Assembly (NCBI GenBank): GCA_905250115.1
Contig: CAJNOI010000054.1
Coordinates: forward strand, 375,277-439,276
DNA: 64,000 nt
Source of the DNA: Adineta steineri
Lineage: Eukaryota; Rotifera; Eurotatoria; Adinetida; Adinetidae
Direction: 5' to 3'
The translations under genes were made by a program, and so were the position numbers. The notes beneath the pieces were generated by a model. It saw nothing but the letters and a program-made list of their open reading frames with translations, searched no databases and was not told the DNA's origin. Position 1 is the stretch's first letter, and each line of letters starts with the position of its first letter. Positions 21,894-33,029 of the stretch are shown here, in pieces.

Positions 21894-24800
21894 ATGGCGT
21901 TAGTATGTACTTCTTGTGGTGCAGAGATTCAAGGAAAAGCACCAGTTTACAAATGTCAACAATGTTCGAATCATATTGTATGCCCAGCATGTTTCGAAAG
22001 AGAACATAATCAAGCATCTGGGATCTACCATACATTGACCAAAGTAGGAAATCAAACTAATTCTAAATATAAATTATATAACAAATGACATTTTTTTAGG
22101 TAGATCCATCTGCGCCATCGGTACCAATGGGTCCGCCGAAATTACCACTACCAGAAACAGTACAATTGCCACCATCGAGAGCAGTGACATTACCACCGTT
22201 AGGACAGGGGACAGCAATCCCATCAGATCAAGTGACACCACCACCAAAAGGACCACCGAAATTACCATTACCAGCATCGAAGCCAGGATCCTTACCACCA
22301 GCAGGTTTGGTGAAATCAGCACCCGCACAATTACTACCATCGAAGGTAGGGTCATTACCATCGACAGGATCGGTGAAATCAGCACCCGCGCAATTACTAC
22401 TATCGAAGGCAAGATCATTACCACCTACAGGATTACCGAAATCAGCACCATCAGGATCCGTACAATTACCACCATTGAAGCCGAGGCCATCGCCATCAAC
22501 AGGATCGCTGACACCACCATCGGGTTCGGTGACATTACCGCCATTAGGAGAGGGAACATTAACACCATTTAGACAAGCGACACCACCACCAACATTTGCA
22601 GCTAAATTACCAGCACCAGGATCGGCGCAACTACCACCATCAGGTTTGGTAAAATCAGCACCCGGACAATCACTACCATCGAAGCAATGGTCCTTACCAC
22701 CATCAGGTTTGGTGAAATCAGCACCCGCTCAATTACTACTATCGAAGGCAGGGTCATTACCACCAACAGGATCGGTGAAATTTGCACCATCGGGATCCGT
22801 ACAATTACCACCATTGAAGTCGAGGCCATCATCGTCAACAGGATCGCTGACACCACCATCGGGTTCGGTGACATTACCACCACTAGGACAGGGGACATTA
22901 ACACCATTTGGAGAGGCGACGCCACTACCAACCTTTTCAGGTAAATTACCACCACCAGCATATTCGGCTAGATTATCAGCACCAGGATCGGCGCAACTAC
23001 CTCCTTCTGGATCGGCGAAATCAGCACCATATGCATCGATGAAATTAGCACCATCAGGGCCGGTGCAATTACCAGCATCAAGATCAGTGACATTGCACTC
23101 AACAGGATTGATGACATTACCGTCAACAGGACCGATGCCATCACAACCACTAGGATCGGTGGCATTACCACCACTAAAATCGGCGAAATTACCACCACCA
23201 GGATTGCTGAAATTACCACAATGGAAATCGATGACATATGCACCAACATATTCGGCTAAATTACCACCATCGGGATCACTGAAATTACCAGCATCGAGAT
23301 CGGTGACATTTTCACCAGCGAGTCCGGCGGTATTTCCACCATCGGGACCAGCAGCATTACCATCATCAAAGCCGATGTATTTGCCAGCACCAGGGTCAGT
23401 GATCCTACATTCAACAGGACCGATGGCATCACCGCCTACAGGATCGGCGATACAACCGTCAACAGGACCGATGGCATCACCACCNNNNNNNNNNGGCGAT
23501 ACAACCGTCAACAGGACCGATGGCATCACCACCAACAGGATTGGCGAAATTACCACCATCAGGATCGATGAAATTATCGCGATCAGGATCGATGAAAGTA
23601 AATTTACCAAAATGGAGATCGGTGACATTTTCACAATCGGGGCCAGTGACATTTCCACCATCGGGATCTGTGACATCGCCACATTCAGAATCGGCGACAT
23701 CACCACATTCAGGATCGCCGATATCACCACAGTCTGGATTGGTGGCATCACCGCATTCTGGATCGCCGACATCACCACATTCTGGATCAGCACACTCAGG
23801 ATCGGCGGCATCACCGCATTCAGGATCGCCGACATCACCACATTCTGGATCAGCAGCATCAGCACACTCAGGATCGGCAGCGTTCGCACACTCCGGGTCG
23901 GCGGCATCAGCACAATATAGAATGATGGCATTACCACCATCGGGATCAATGGCATTACCTCCATCAGGATCAATGACACTACCACCATCGCCTTATGTGA
24001 CATTAGCACGATCTGGATCGGTAATATTACCACCATCGCCTTGTGTCACATTAGCACAATCGGGATCAGAAACAGTATCACCATCAGGATCTATGACACT
24101 ACCTCCATCACCTTCTTATATATTAGCACAATCAGGATCGACGATATTACCACCATCAGGATCTATGACATTACCACCATTGCCTTCTATTACAATATCA
24201 GAATCAGGTTCACTGACAGTAGCACCATCAAGATCGGCAGTATTATCACGATCAGGTTCTATGATGTTTCCACCATCGAGATCTATGGCATTACCATCGT
24301 GGAAGCCGGCAGCATCAGTACAATATGGATCACCGACATTAGCTCCATCAGGATCCGTAACATTACCATCAATGCCCTCAACGGCATCAGGATCGGTAGC
24401 ACAAGCATCGGCGCCTTCGATGGCATCACGTTCAATGAATTCGGTGAAATCACGACCATCGTCTTCTATGGCAATGGTATCAAAATGTCAACCAGAATTT
24501 GTTGAAGAATGTGCATGTGCGAAGGTAAAAATAGTTTTACAACACATGAAGCATCAAGTGTTAATTTTGACTTGTTGAATTAGTTGTTATCATGATTAGC
24601 TGATATCTAAAAATCTTTCTTTTTATATATAGATAACCCCAAAACCAATCTTTGAAAGTCATGATTATCTGACACGATTTTTAGGCTATTGCAGTCATTG
24701 TCTAAAAGTAATCGTTGGTGGAAAAGATGAATTTTACACTTGCGATCAATGTTGTGCAGATGATAGTTTCGATGTTTGTAAACAATGTCTTCCATTGGTG

Positions 24801-25322
24801 AGGAAAATCTATCCTGCATATACATTTTCAAAGAAAATATCAAACGAAGAGGTTTTACATCTCACCAACAATTTAAATCATTTCGATACAAAATGTGGCA
24901 ATTGTATGCAAACCGATTTTAAAGGAGTTCGATATCGTTGCAAGAACAACAATGTCAACTGTGATTTATGTGAACATTGTGCTAATAAAGCATTCAAACA
25001 ACATTCAGTCAATATTATTCCACATCCATTTTTAATTGCAAATAACAAATATTTACTAGCTAAACGAGCTATCAAAATCATCGAAACAAAAACATGGTGT
25101 CATGATCCATTAACTGGTTGGACGAAAACTTGTGCTGAAACTATCATTAAAAAGTCAATGCGTGAACAAGTGGCATATGTAAATTTTTTAACTACACTCA
25201 TGACAAATAGAGAAATGCAGACAGATACTGACATGAATACAGATTGGCTATTGGCTAAGCACAGTTTGGATACGGTACGCCAAATAGGTGGTCATCGTGT
25301 TGTTTATCAAAATTGGCATTAA
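21894..25322 (+). CDS. ZZ-type zinc-finger protein with a giant Pro/Ser/Gly repeat core
   Basis: Exons 21894-22043, 22100-24524 and 24633-25322, both introns phase 0. Residues 1-50 are a small zinc domain (CTSCGAEIQ, YKCQQCSNHIVCPACFEREH). The middle exon encodes about 800 residues of degenerate octapeptides of the type L-P-P-S-G-S-x-x, with no secondary structure expected. The last exon has CSHCLKVIV / YTCDQCCADDSFDVCKQCL and then a textbook ZZ finger: KCGNCMQTDFKGVRYRCK, CDLCEHC, and a distal HSVNIIPHP. A helical tail follows. ZZ fingers bind protein N-termini or peptides, so a scaffold with two binding ends and a long flexible spacer is plausible (inference). Ten N at 23485-23494 put the two halves of the middle exon out of frame; this looks like an assembly artefact. 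An in-frame Met at 21819 is an alternative start. Confidence 0.75.
22100..24470 (+). repeat. Coding minisatellite (24-bp base unit with higher-order copies)
   Basis: Tandem degenerate 24-bp units with consensus elements such as ACCACCATCAGGATCGGTG. At the 5' end a 63-bp period is visible (TGAAATCAGCACCCGC at 22311 and 22374). A larger 339-bp (113-codon) unit is duplicated: GGATCCGTACAATTACCACC occurs at 22454 and again at 22793, with near-identical surroundings. All periods are multiples of three, so the frame survives unit gain and loss. Confidence 0.85.
23485..23494. other. Assembly gap (10 N) in the repeat exon
   Basis: Ten N within the minisatellite. The flank GGCGATACAACCGTCAACAG right of the gap repeats sequence just left of it, so this is a collapsed or misjoined repeat copy. 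Confidence 0.97.
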
Positions 25323-26469
25323 CACGAATAATTTAAGACTGATGAATCTTAAATATAGTTCCTGTTCTATTTTAAAAACTCTTATTTTTTAATATGAATC
25401 TTTTTCAGATCTTATTTATTTTGAATTTAGTTTTTTGTAATAATAAAATGAATACCCAATTTCCATTATCACTAAATCTTACCATTAATAATTGAAACTA
25501 ATTTAAAAGATATATTTAGAATATTGTACTCGAACGAAGCTACATAAAAAATATCAACTGATGTCGTACAATCTAAAGGTTGATATTGTCAATATATTGA
25601 CAAATGGTATACATTTGATGCTAATCAATAAAATACAAATTGAAACGTGGTCGGACTCAATGTTTTTATGTTTTTATTGAAAATGTAATTTTTGTTATTA
25701 TCATTATTTCATGCAGAACATAAAAATAAGTAACATTTCGTTTTCTAATTAATAAATAAGCAACAATGAAGAGAGATGGGTAATAAAGGAGCTGGGAAAA
25801 CAAATATGAAAATTAATTATTTGTCAGACATGTATCAAAACTATAGATTGTTTCCGTTTTCTTCAAGAAATATACTCTCATTGAATTCGGAAAATATATA
25901 TAATACTTAATTTGAATATTTTATTTTAAATATTTAAAAAGCAGTTATTTAACATGAGAAGATAATTATATTTTATAGTTATAGACTTGTGAATATTTAA
26001 TTATTTACTAATGCTTGATGCAGAGAGAATGGTTTTCCATGTTATATTTTTTGTCACAATTCAAATTGAACGATTATATAACTCTCAAATGCTTTGTCAA
26101 TAGTAAAAATAAAAAAAGATTTATCTGAAACAACAAAATTAACTGTTCCATACATCAAGAACAAAATTTTTTGTCGCTAGAATCTAAAACAAATTCCATC
26201 ATCCCGTAAGATATGTTCATCAGTCTCTTATATACAACTGATTAATTAGAAACTATACTAGTTAGATTATGAATTGTTTCTTCGTCATCGATGAAAATCA
26301 TAAAAACTTCCCCGCTGCAATGTATTTAAATGATATTTACTACTATGAATAATATTTAATAATCTTATACAAAAAAGAATTTACTGATGTTTGTTAACAT
26401 TTTTGTTGAAAATAGATCTGATAACTACTACGTATATTCATTTCTCAACAATTATATTATTAAATAATT
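25323..26469. other. Intergenic spacer
   Basis: AT-rich sequence between the ZZ-repeat gene and the duplicated 3' flank of the first array GPCR. No gene or repeat recognised. Confidence 0.5.
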
Positions 26470-26735
26470 CAAATGAAATGTTGACTTTGATGAAAGGCAT
26501 CTTTTTAATTGATTTTTTCTACTTTTATCTCCAGAAATTTGTAAAATAATGATGCGTTTTTCTTTATATCTACCGACATTATAGTTGAGCTTGCTTTCTA
26601 CAAATAGCATTTTAATTGAAATGTGATTAGTATAATGAATAATGTCATTTATTCTAGAAAATGCGTTCATGATAAAATGGATTGAAATTAATATTCAGCT
26701 TGAGTTCTCGGATATGCATATAGCATTCATAATCT

Positions 26736-27737
26736 TCATCGAAGAAATACTCGATTATCTGTCATGTGTGCTCTTGTGTTAATTAATATACCACCAATAC
26801 GTCGTTGTTGGCGAAATCGTATAATATTCTTCACTTTTTCACGTAGTTCTGATAGTGCACCAACAGAGACTATTGGAAAAAGAAATAATGTATAATATGT
26901 GAAAAACATTGTACGTGATAAAAACACAGCTCCAATATCAGCTGACATACCACAGACATGAAGAAAGTTTATAATCGTAGAAGGAAACGGTAACATTAAA
27001 TAAATTGTTGATATAATTATGACTTGAAGTGTCATTTTTCGGTATTGTCGCCATTGAATCTGTCGATGCATATGATATCGTTGCCAAACAGCACGTAGTA
27101 AAAGAGTAACACTCGACATAATAATTGTAAAACAGGGCAATATATAGTTAGCTAGTGCGTCATATGTACCGAATACTGTACTGCTCAATGCACAAGGATA
27201 AACACTCGGTATTATTATATTGTCAAAGTTATTCTCACATAGTGAGACAAAAAATACTATTGCATAATACAATAGACAGTAGATTATTATTATAACTGGA
27301 GGAAGATAATGAACGAAAAGTCGTTTCTTTCTAGTGGATAACAAATGATCGTGAAATATAAGAATATGCCTTTCAATTGTCACCCATGCATAAAGGAAAA
27401 TCTGAAGAGTATATATTGACCAATCTATATAACCCCAGATTAAACGAAAGATAGGACTTGGTATAAAATATTGATAAGATCGAAAGTAATGAATAAACAA
27501 GCACATATCTGTCATTTGATAAAATAGATTAATAATAAGAAGAATGATTATAATATGATTGTGAAGAGCTTGACGAAGAGCTCGTTCTCGCAGGAGATGA
27601 TATAAAGCAAATAATGCAAAAATCATTGATGGGATAATTAAGAATAGAAATATCCAGAACTGTATTGCATAGTATTGTTGCGTATCAATATCAAATAGTA
27701 ATGTATTGTCATCGCTAGTCATATTTGTGTCTGACAT
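26736..27737 (-). CDS. Array GPCR copy 1 (rhodopsin-like chemoreceptor type, 333 aa)
   Basis: Intronless. Seven hydrophobic segments are visible, starting QFWIFLFLIIPSMIFALFAL. TM3 ends LYAWVTIERHILIFHDHLL, an ERH in place of DRY. A long second extracellular loop has two Cys (LCENNFDN, VYPCALSS). The third intracellular loop is strongly basic (WQRYHMHRQIQWRQYRKMT). TM7 reads YTLFLFPIVSVGAL, so the usual NPxxY is replaced by FPIVS. A short basic tail follows. The layout matches the very large lineage-specific F1-type receptor families annotated in rotifers. Ligand unknown. The start MSDTNMTSDD is shared with copies 2 and 3. Loop residues at the second extracellular loop are the most different of the four copies. 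Confidence 0.88.
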   Translation of the reverse strand: MSDTNMTSDDNTLLFDIDTQQYYAIQFWIFLFLIIPSMIFALFALYHLLRERALRQALHNHIIIILLIINLFYQMTDMCLFIHYFRSYQYFIPSPIFRLIWGYIDWSIYTLQIFLYAWVTIERHILIFHDHLLSTRKKRLFVHYLPPVIIIIYCLLYYAIVFFVSLCENNFDNIIIPSVYPCALSSTVFGTYDALANYILPCFTIIMSSVTLLLRAVWQRYHMHRQIQWRQYRKMTLQVIIISTIYLMLPFPSTIINFLHVCGMSADIGAVFLSRTMFFTYYTLFLFPIVSVGALSELREKVKNIIRFRQQRRIGGILINTRAHMTDNRVFLR

Positions 27738-29389
27738 GTTTGAGATAGGGACTCGGTAATGGAATAATGATAGAAAGGAAAAATGGTGAGATAAAATAGA
27801 ATGTTTTTTTGGTGATTTTAAAGTTTATCATGCATTTGTTTTTAATTGTTTGAAATATATTTAGTAACATGCGAATTAGATGATGCGAATAAAAAATGCA
27901 CTTCCGATGCTTTCTAATGTTAATTATAGATTTTATTAAGAATAGTCATAATGAAGGGTGAGGATAAGTTTAAGAATGAAAAAAGATCATATTTTACATG
28001 CGTGTCATTTATATGGAGAGTAACGTGTGATGAATAAAAAAAATGTATCTAATCCGTAAAGTTGTGTGGAAAGAATTTTTATGATTCGGATTTTTTGTCG
28101 TTGAAACAAAATATTTTATTAATAATTTTCAATTCGGAATGAAAATGAAAACGCTAGACGGAACATATTATTCGCAGTGGATGCTATCTATCGGTATGAA
28201 TATAATATAAAGCATAGGTTACTTGTATAATCATCTTATTCTTATGCATGATACTGTCGTTTTATGGAAAAAATGAAGAATTTGCATTCAAATTATACTA
28301 TTTTTTAGGTTATCCTATGTCAGGATGTCATATCAGTGGCGATTTATTTCTGATTTACGTCACTCGTCACGGATGGAGAAATATTTTAGAGGCGAACGTT
28401 TTTTTAGTTCACTATGACAAGATTCTTCAATAGTTTCATTTATTTATTGAACATCATCACTCTAGATTTTTGGCAATTGGCTTCGAATAGAATAGAAATT
28501 ATGAAATTCTGTTTTTGTGTAAGTTCGTTTCGTTTATCGTTATTCAATAATAGAGAATCAGGCAACAAAATACGTGATTTCGTAGAATATAGATAAATAT
28601 AATTTTGAATCCTTCGAGTTCATCCGGGTTATCTTTTGAGTGGAAAACCAGAAAAAGAATGCTTTTTCATTCTTATAATGATTTCTGATGTACTGTTCAA
28701 TCAACCAAAATAACTTCAACAAATTTGAAGCAGTGCAGAACTTTCTATATGTTATAATACGTACGTCAGAATGCGAGGTTATAAGTGTGTGTGGGTGTAT
28801 GGGTAAATGTGTGAGACAAGCAGAGCTCAAAGCTCAGCCTTGCAACGGTACACTCAAAAAAGTGTTGGTAGAACCCTAAATATATTTGATGTGTTTATTA
28901 TAACTAATTTCTTTAGAGGAAAGGTATATACTATATTTTGGAAAGAAAAACGTTGATTTATCTTTCCATGCAAAAAAATTAGTATTGACTTTTTCTAAAA
29001 AATGGAGTTTGAGACAAGAGTCGTTTATATTTTCCTTGAATATGCATGACAACCAGTGAATATATGCATTTTCTCCGCATTTCTATGATCCAGTAATTCA
29101 AGTGAAATTAAGACTTTGATGAAAAGAATCTTTTCTATTGAGTTTGTCTACTTTTAACAAAAGAAATTCATAGCATAATGCTGCTTTTATTTTTCACGAG
29201 TGATAACGTGTTTTTCTTTATATCTACTGGCATTATAGTTGAGCTTGCTTTCTATTCATAGTATTTTAATTGAAATATGATGAATACAATGAATAAAGTC
29301 ATTTATTCTAGAAAATGTTTTTATGATAAAATTGAATGAAACTGACGTAAATGTTGATTTCTCGGATATGCTTATTGCAACAATACTCT

Positions 29390-30391
29390 TCATCGAAGAA
29401 AAACTTGTTTATTTACCATCTGTACCCTTATGTTATTTAACGTACCAACAATACGGCGTTGTCGACGAAATCGTATAATATTCTTCACTTTTTCGCGAAG
29501 TTCTGGGAGTGCTCCAATAGAGACTATTGGAAAGAGGAACAAAGTATAATAAGTGAAAAACATTGTACGTAATAAAAACTCAGCTCCAATCTCTGCTGGC
29601 ATACCACAAACATGAAGAAAGTTTATGATCATATAAGGAAACGGAAAAATCATATAAATTGTTGACATAATGATCACTTGAAGTGTCATTTTTCGGTATT
29701 GTCGCCATTGAATCTGTCGATGCATATGATATCGTTGCCATACAGCACGGAACAGAAGAGCAACACTTGATATAACAATTGTGAAACAAGGTATTATTCC
29801 GTGCGCTACTAATTCATATGTACCGAATACTGCATCGCTGAATTGACAAGGATAAAAACCCGGTGTTGCTATATTGTCAAAAGCATTCTCACATAGTGTG
29901 ATAAAAAATACTACTGCATGATACAATAGACAGTAGATTGTAATTATAACTGGAGGAAGATAATGAATAAAAAATCGCTTCTTTCTTGTAGATAACAAGT
30001 GATCATGAAAGATAAGAATATGTCTTTCAACTGTGACCCAAGCATAAAGGAAAAACTGAAGAGTATATATCGACCAATCAATATATCCCCAAATTAAACG
30101 AAAGATAGGTGTTGGCATAAAAGATTGATAAGATCGAAAGTAATGAATAAACAAGCACATATCCGTCATCTGATAAAATAGATTAATAATAAGAAGAATG
30201 ATTATAATATGATTATAAAGAGCTTGACGAAGAGCTCGTTCTCGTAGGAGATGATATAAAGCAAATAATGGAAAAATCATTGATGGAATAATCAAAAACA
30301 GGAATATCCAAAACTGTATTGCATAAAGTTGTTGTGTGTCGATATCAAATAATGGTGTATCGTCATTGCTAGTTATATTTGTGTCAGACAT
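29390..30391 (-). CDS. Array GPCR copy 2
   Basis: 333 aa, intronless, collinear with copy 1 without indels. TM3 end WVTVERHILIFHDHLLSTRK, second loop LCENAFDNIATPGFYPCQFS, third intracellular loop as in copy 1. Its 3' half (TM5 to TM6) is nearly identical to copy 3 and includes a 168-bp stretch identical at DNA level, suggesting recent exchange. A PSMIFPLFAL change in TM1 is private. All seven helices are intact and there is no stop or frameshift, so it is likely functional. Confidence 0.88.
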   Translation of the reverse strand: MSDTNITSNDDTPLFDIDTQQLYAIQFWIFLFLIIPSMIFPLFALYHLLRERALRQALYNHIIIILLIINLFYQMTDMCLFIHYFRSYQSFMPTPIFRLIWGYIDWSIYTLQFFLYAWVTVERHILIFHDHLLSTRKKRFFIHYLPPVIITIYCLLYHAVVFFITLCENAFDNIATPGFYPCQFSDAVFGTYELVAHGIIPCFTIVISSVALLFRAVWQRYHMHRQIQWRQYRKMTLQVIIMSTIYMIFPFPYMIINFLHVCGMPAEIGAEFLLRTMFFTYYTLFLFPIVSIGALPELREKVKNIIRFRRQRRIVGTLNNIRVQMVNKQVFLR

Positions 30392-31772
30392 GTTTGAGAT
30401 AACGACTTGATAATGTAATAATGATAGAAAGAGAAAATGGTGTGATAAATGAAAACTTTTTTAAAAGCTTATAAAGTTAATCAGGCATATTTTTTGTTTT
30501 TTGAGATATATTCAGTACCATATAAATTAGATGATGCGAACAAAAAATGCACTTATAAGATTTCTCTACTGTTTATAATAGATTTTATTAAGTATAGCAG
30601 TGATTAATAGCGGTGCACTACTGGAGAAACCGACCGGGAAATTGTTCCACTTTGAGGAGAAATGCTTCAATCCCAGAAAAGCAAGACATTAAGGAGAAGT
30701 GAAAACAGTCAACACGACATCTATTTCATACAAGGAAACATTCTTTTTTCAAAGAGAAATGGTACAAACTTGAAAATATATGCATTCAACATTTAGTTTA
30801 ATACGATATGGATATTTTCAATTAGATGCAAATCTTCTTTTTCAAGCCTCAATTCTCATTATGAATGGAGATATAAATGAATCATGTCATATTATTATTG
30901 ATTCATTTCTACCAGAAAAAATTCATATCCGCTAGAATATCTTCTTAGAGTTAAAAAATAAAGTGATTTATATATCTCTATGTTTCTTTCATTTCTCCAC
31001 ATGAGTAGAGATGTGGATGAACCATTTCACATTATTATTTATTCATTTCGGATGTTGAATATTCATATCTGCTAGAATTATATGGCTCATGACTCGAGAA
31101 TGGAGTAACAATTTTTCTGATGAAAAACTATGTTTTGAGAAAAACACAAAAATAATTTTAGAAATGAATTTCTCTGCAGTTTAAGCATACTTTTGGCACA
31201 ATATATGTAATTTCTCGGTTCAAAACACAGAAGAAAAGTGAAATTCATAATTCTTATAGCGAGTGCTAGTTGGCGCCCCAAAAAACTATGTAGAATATGC
31301 CTTGATTAATATTAATTGATATAGTAAAACCAATCTTATGAATATCGAAAAACGCAAAGGTGTGTTGAGAAACGTGCTTCTGAAGTTCTACATATTGTTA
31401 ATAAATCAGTTGCAGCTGACTTCTTTATATGAAAGCTACATATATTTTGGAAGAGGAGACTTCGCAGCATCTTGCAATGCCAAAAAATTAGTGTTGACTT
31501 TGACGAAGCGCATCTTTTTAATTAAATTTATCTACTTTTATCTCAAGAAATTTATTGAATAATTATTCTTTTATCTTTTTCAGAAATGATGTGTTTTTCT
31601 TTATATCTACCGACATTATAGTTGAGCTTGCTTTTTATTAATAGTATTTTAATTAAAATATGATGAATAAAATGAATGATGTTATTTATTCTAAAATATG
31701 ATTTTGTTGTATAATTGATTCAAATTGAGGTTCGGATTGAGTTCTCGGATATGCTTACAGCAATCATAATCT

Positions 31773-32774
31773 TCATCGAACAAAGTCAGGATTATCTACC
31801 CTGTGTACCTTTGTGTTTTTCAACGGACCGACAATGTGTCGTTGTCGATGAAATCGTATAATACTCTTCAATTTTTCGCGTAGTTCTGATAGTGCACCAA
31901 CAGAGACTATTGGAAAAAGAAACAACGTATAATAGGGGAAAAATATAGCGTGTGATAAAAACTCAGCTCCAATATCAGGTGGCATACCACAAAGATAAAG
32001 AAAGTTTATGATCATATAAGGAAACGGAAAAATCATATAAATTGTTGACATAATGATCACTTGAAGTGTCATTTTTCGGTATTGTCGCCATTGAATCTGT
32101 CGATGCATATGATATCGTTGCCATACAGCACGGAACAGAAGAGCAACACTTGATATAACAATTGTAAAACACGGTATTATTCCGTCAACTAATATTTCAT
32201 ATGTACCAAATGTTGCATTGTAAAATTCACAAGGATACAAACTTATTGTCGTTATATTATCGAAAGTATTTTCACATGGTGGGACAAAAAATACTATTGC
32301 ATAATACAACAGACAGTAGATTGTAAGTATAACTGGAGGAACATAATGAATGAAAAGTCGCTTCTTTTTGGTAGATAACAAATGATCATGAAAGATAAGA
32401 ATATGTCTTTCAATTGTCACCCATGCATAAAGGAAATATTGAAGAGTACAAAATGTCCAGTCTATATAACCCCAAATCAAACGAAAAGTAGGGGATGGTA
32501 TAAATGATTGATAGCATCGAAAATAGTGAATAACCAAATACACATCTGTCATTTGATAAAATAGATTAATAATAAGAAGAATGATTATAATATGATTATG
32601 AAGAGCTTGACGAAGAGCTCGATCTCGTAAGAGATGATATAAAGCAAATAATGCAAAAATCATTGATGGGATAATTAAGAATAGAAATATCCAAAACTGT
32701 GATGCATAGAATTGTTGTGTATCGATATCAAATAATGATGTATCGTCATCGCTAGTCATATTTGTGTCTGACAT
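31773..32774 (-). CDS. Array GPCR copy 3
   Basis: 333 aa, intronless. TM3 is somewhat diverged (FCTLQYFLYAWVTIERH), with VYLVIHYFRCYQS before it. The second loop is PPCENTFDNITTISLYPCEF. From TM5 on it follows copy 2 (IIPCFTIVISSVALLFRAVW). The tail HRQRHIVGPLKNTKVHRVDN differs from the other three. Reading frame intact. Both its flanks extend the homology with copy 4, so these two arose from, or were homogenised over, a larger segment. Confidence 0.88.
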   Translation of the reverse strand: MSDTNMTSDDDTSLFDIDTQQFYASQFWIFLFLIIPSMIFALFALYHLLRDRALRQALHNHIIIILLIINLFYQMTDVYLVIHYFRCYQSFIPSPTFRLIWGYIDWTFCTLQYFLYAWVTIERHILIFHDHLLSTKKKRLFIHYVPPVILTIYCLLYYAIVFFVPPCENTFDNITTISLYPCEFYNATFGTYEILVDGIIPCFTIVISSVALLFRAVWQRYHMHRQIQWRQYRKMTLQVIIMSTIYMIFPFPYMIINFLYLCGMPPDIGAEFLSHAIFFPYYTLFLFPIVSVGALSELREKLKSIIRFHRQRHIVGPLKNTKVHRVDNPDFVR

Positions 32775-33029
32775 ATTTGAGATATAAGAGGATAATGTTT
32801 GAGATAAAGACTTGGTAAGGTAATAATGATAGAAAGAGAAAATGGTGAGATAAAATAGAATGTTTTTTTGGTGATTTTAAAGTTTATCATGCATTTGTTT
32901 TTAATTGTTTGAGATATATTTAGTAACATACAAATTAGATAATTCAAAGAAAAAATATGCTTAAGAGATTTCTCCACTGTTTATAATAAATTTTATTAAG
33001 GATAGTAATGATGAAGGGTGTGGACGTGT

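Noticed and set aside
22687-22944. Second plus-strand frame rich in Ile/Thr/Arg through the repeat
   Set aside because: Off-frame reading of the same minisatellite; only the Pro/Ser/Gly frame joins the flanking zinc-domain exons.
22729-24036. Very long antisense open frame across the repeat exon
   Set aside because: It mirrors a three-periodic repeat lacking reverse-strand stops. The translation is repetitive Val/Met/Ile low complexity, crosses the N gap and has no domains, whereas the plus strand links zinc domains in frame.
28248-28879. Several 60-90 codon frames between GPCR copies 1 and 2
   Set aside because: Mutually overlapping on both strands, unlike any receptor segment, and with no splice signals linking them.
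29580-29789. Conserved alternate-frame ORF inside the GPCR copies (also near 31975 and 35193)
   Set aside because: Conservation is explained by the overlapping receptor frame and the identical tract; no independent start context.
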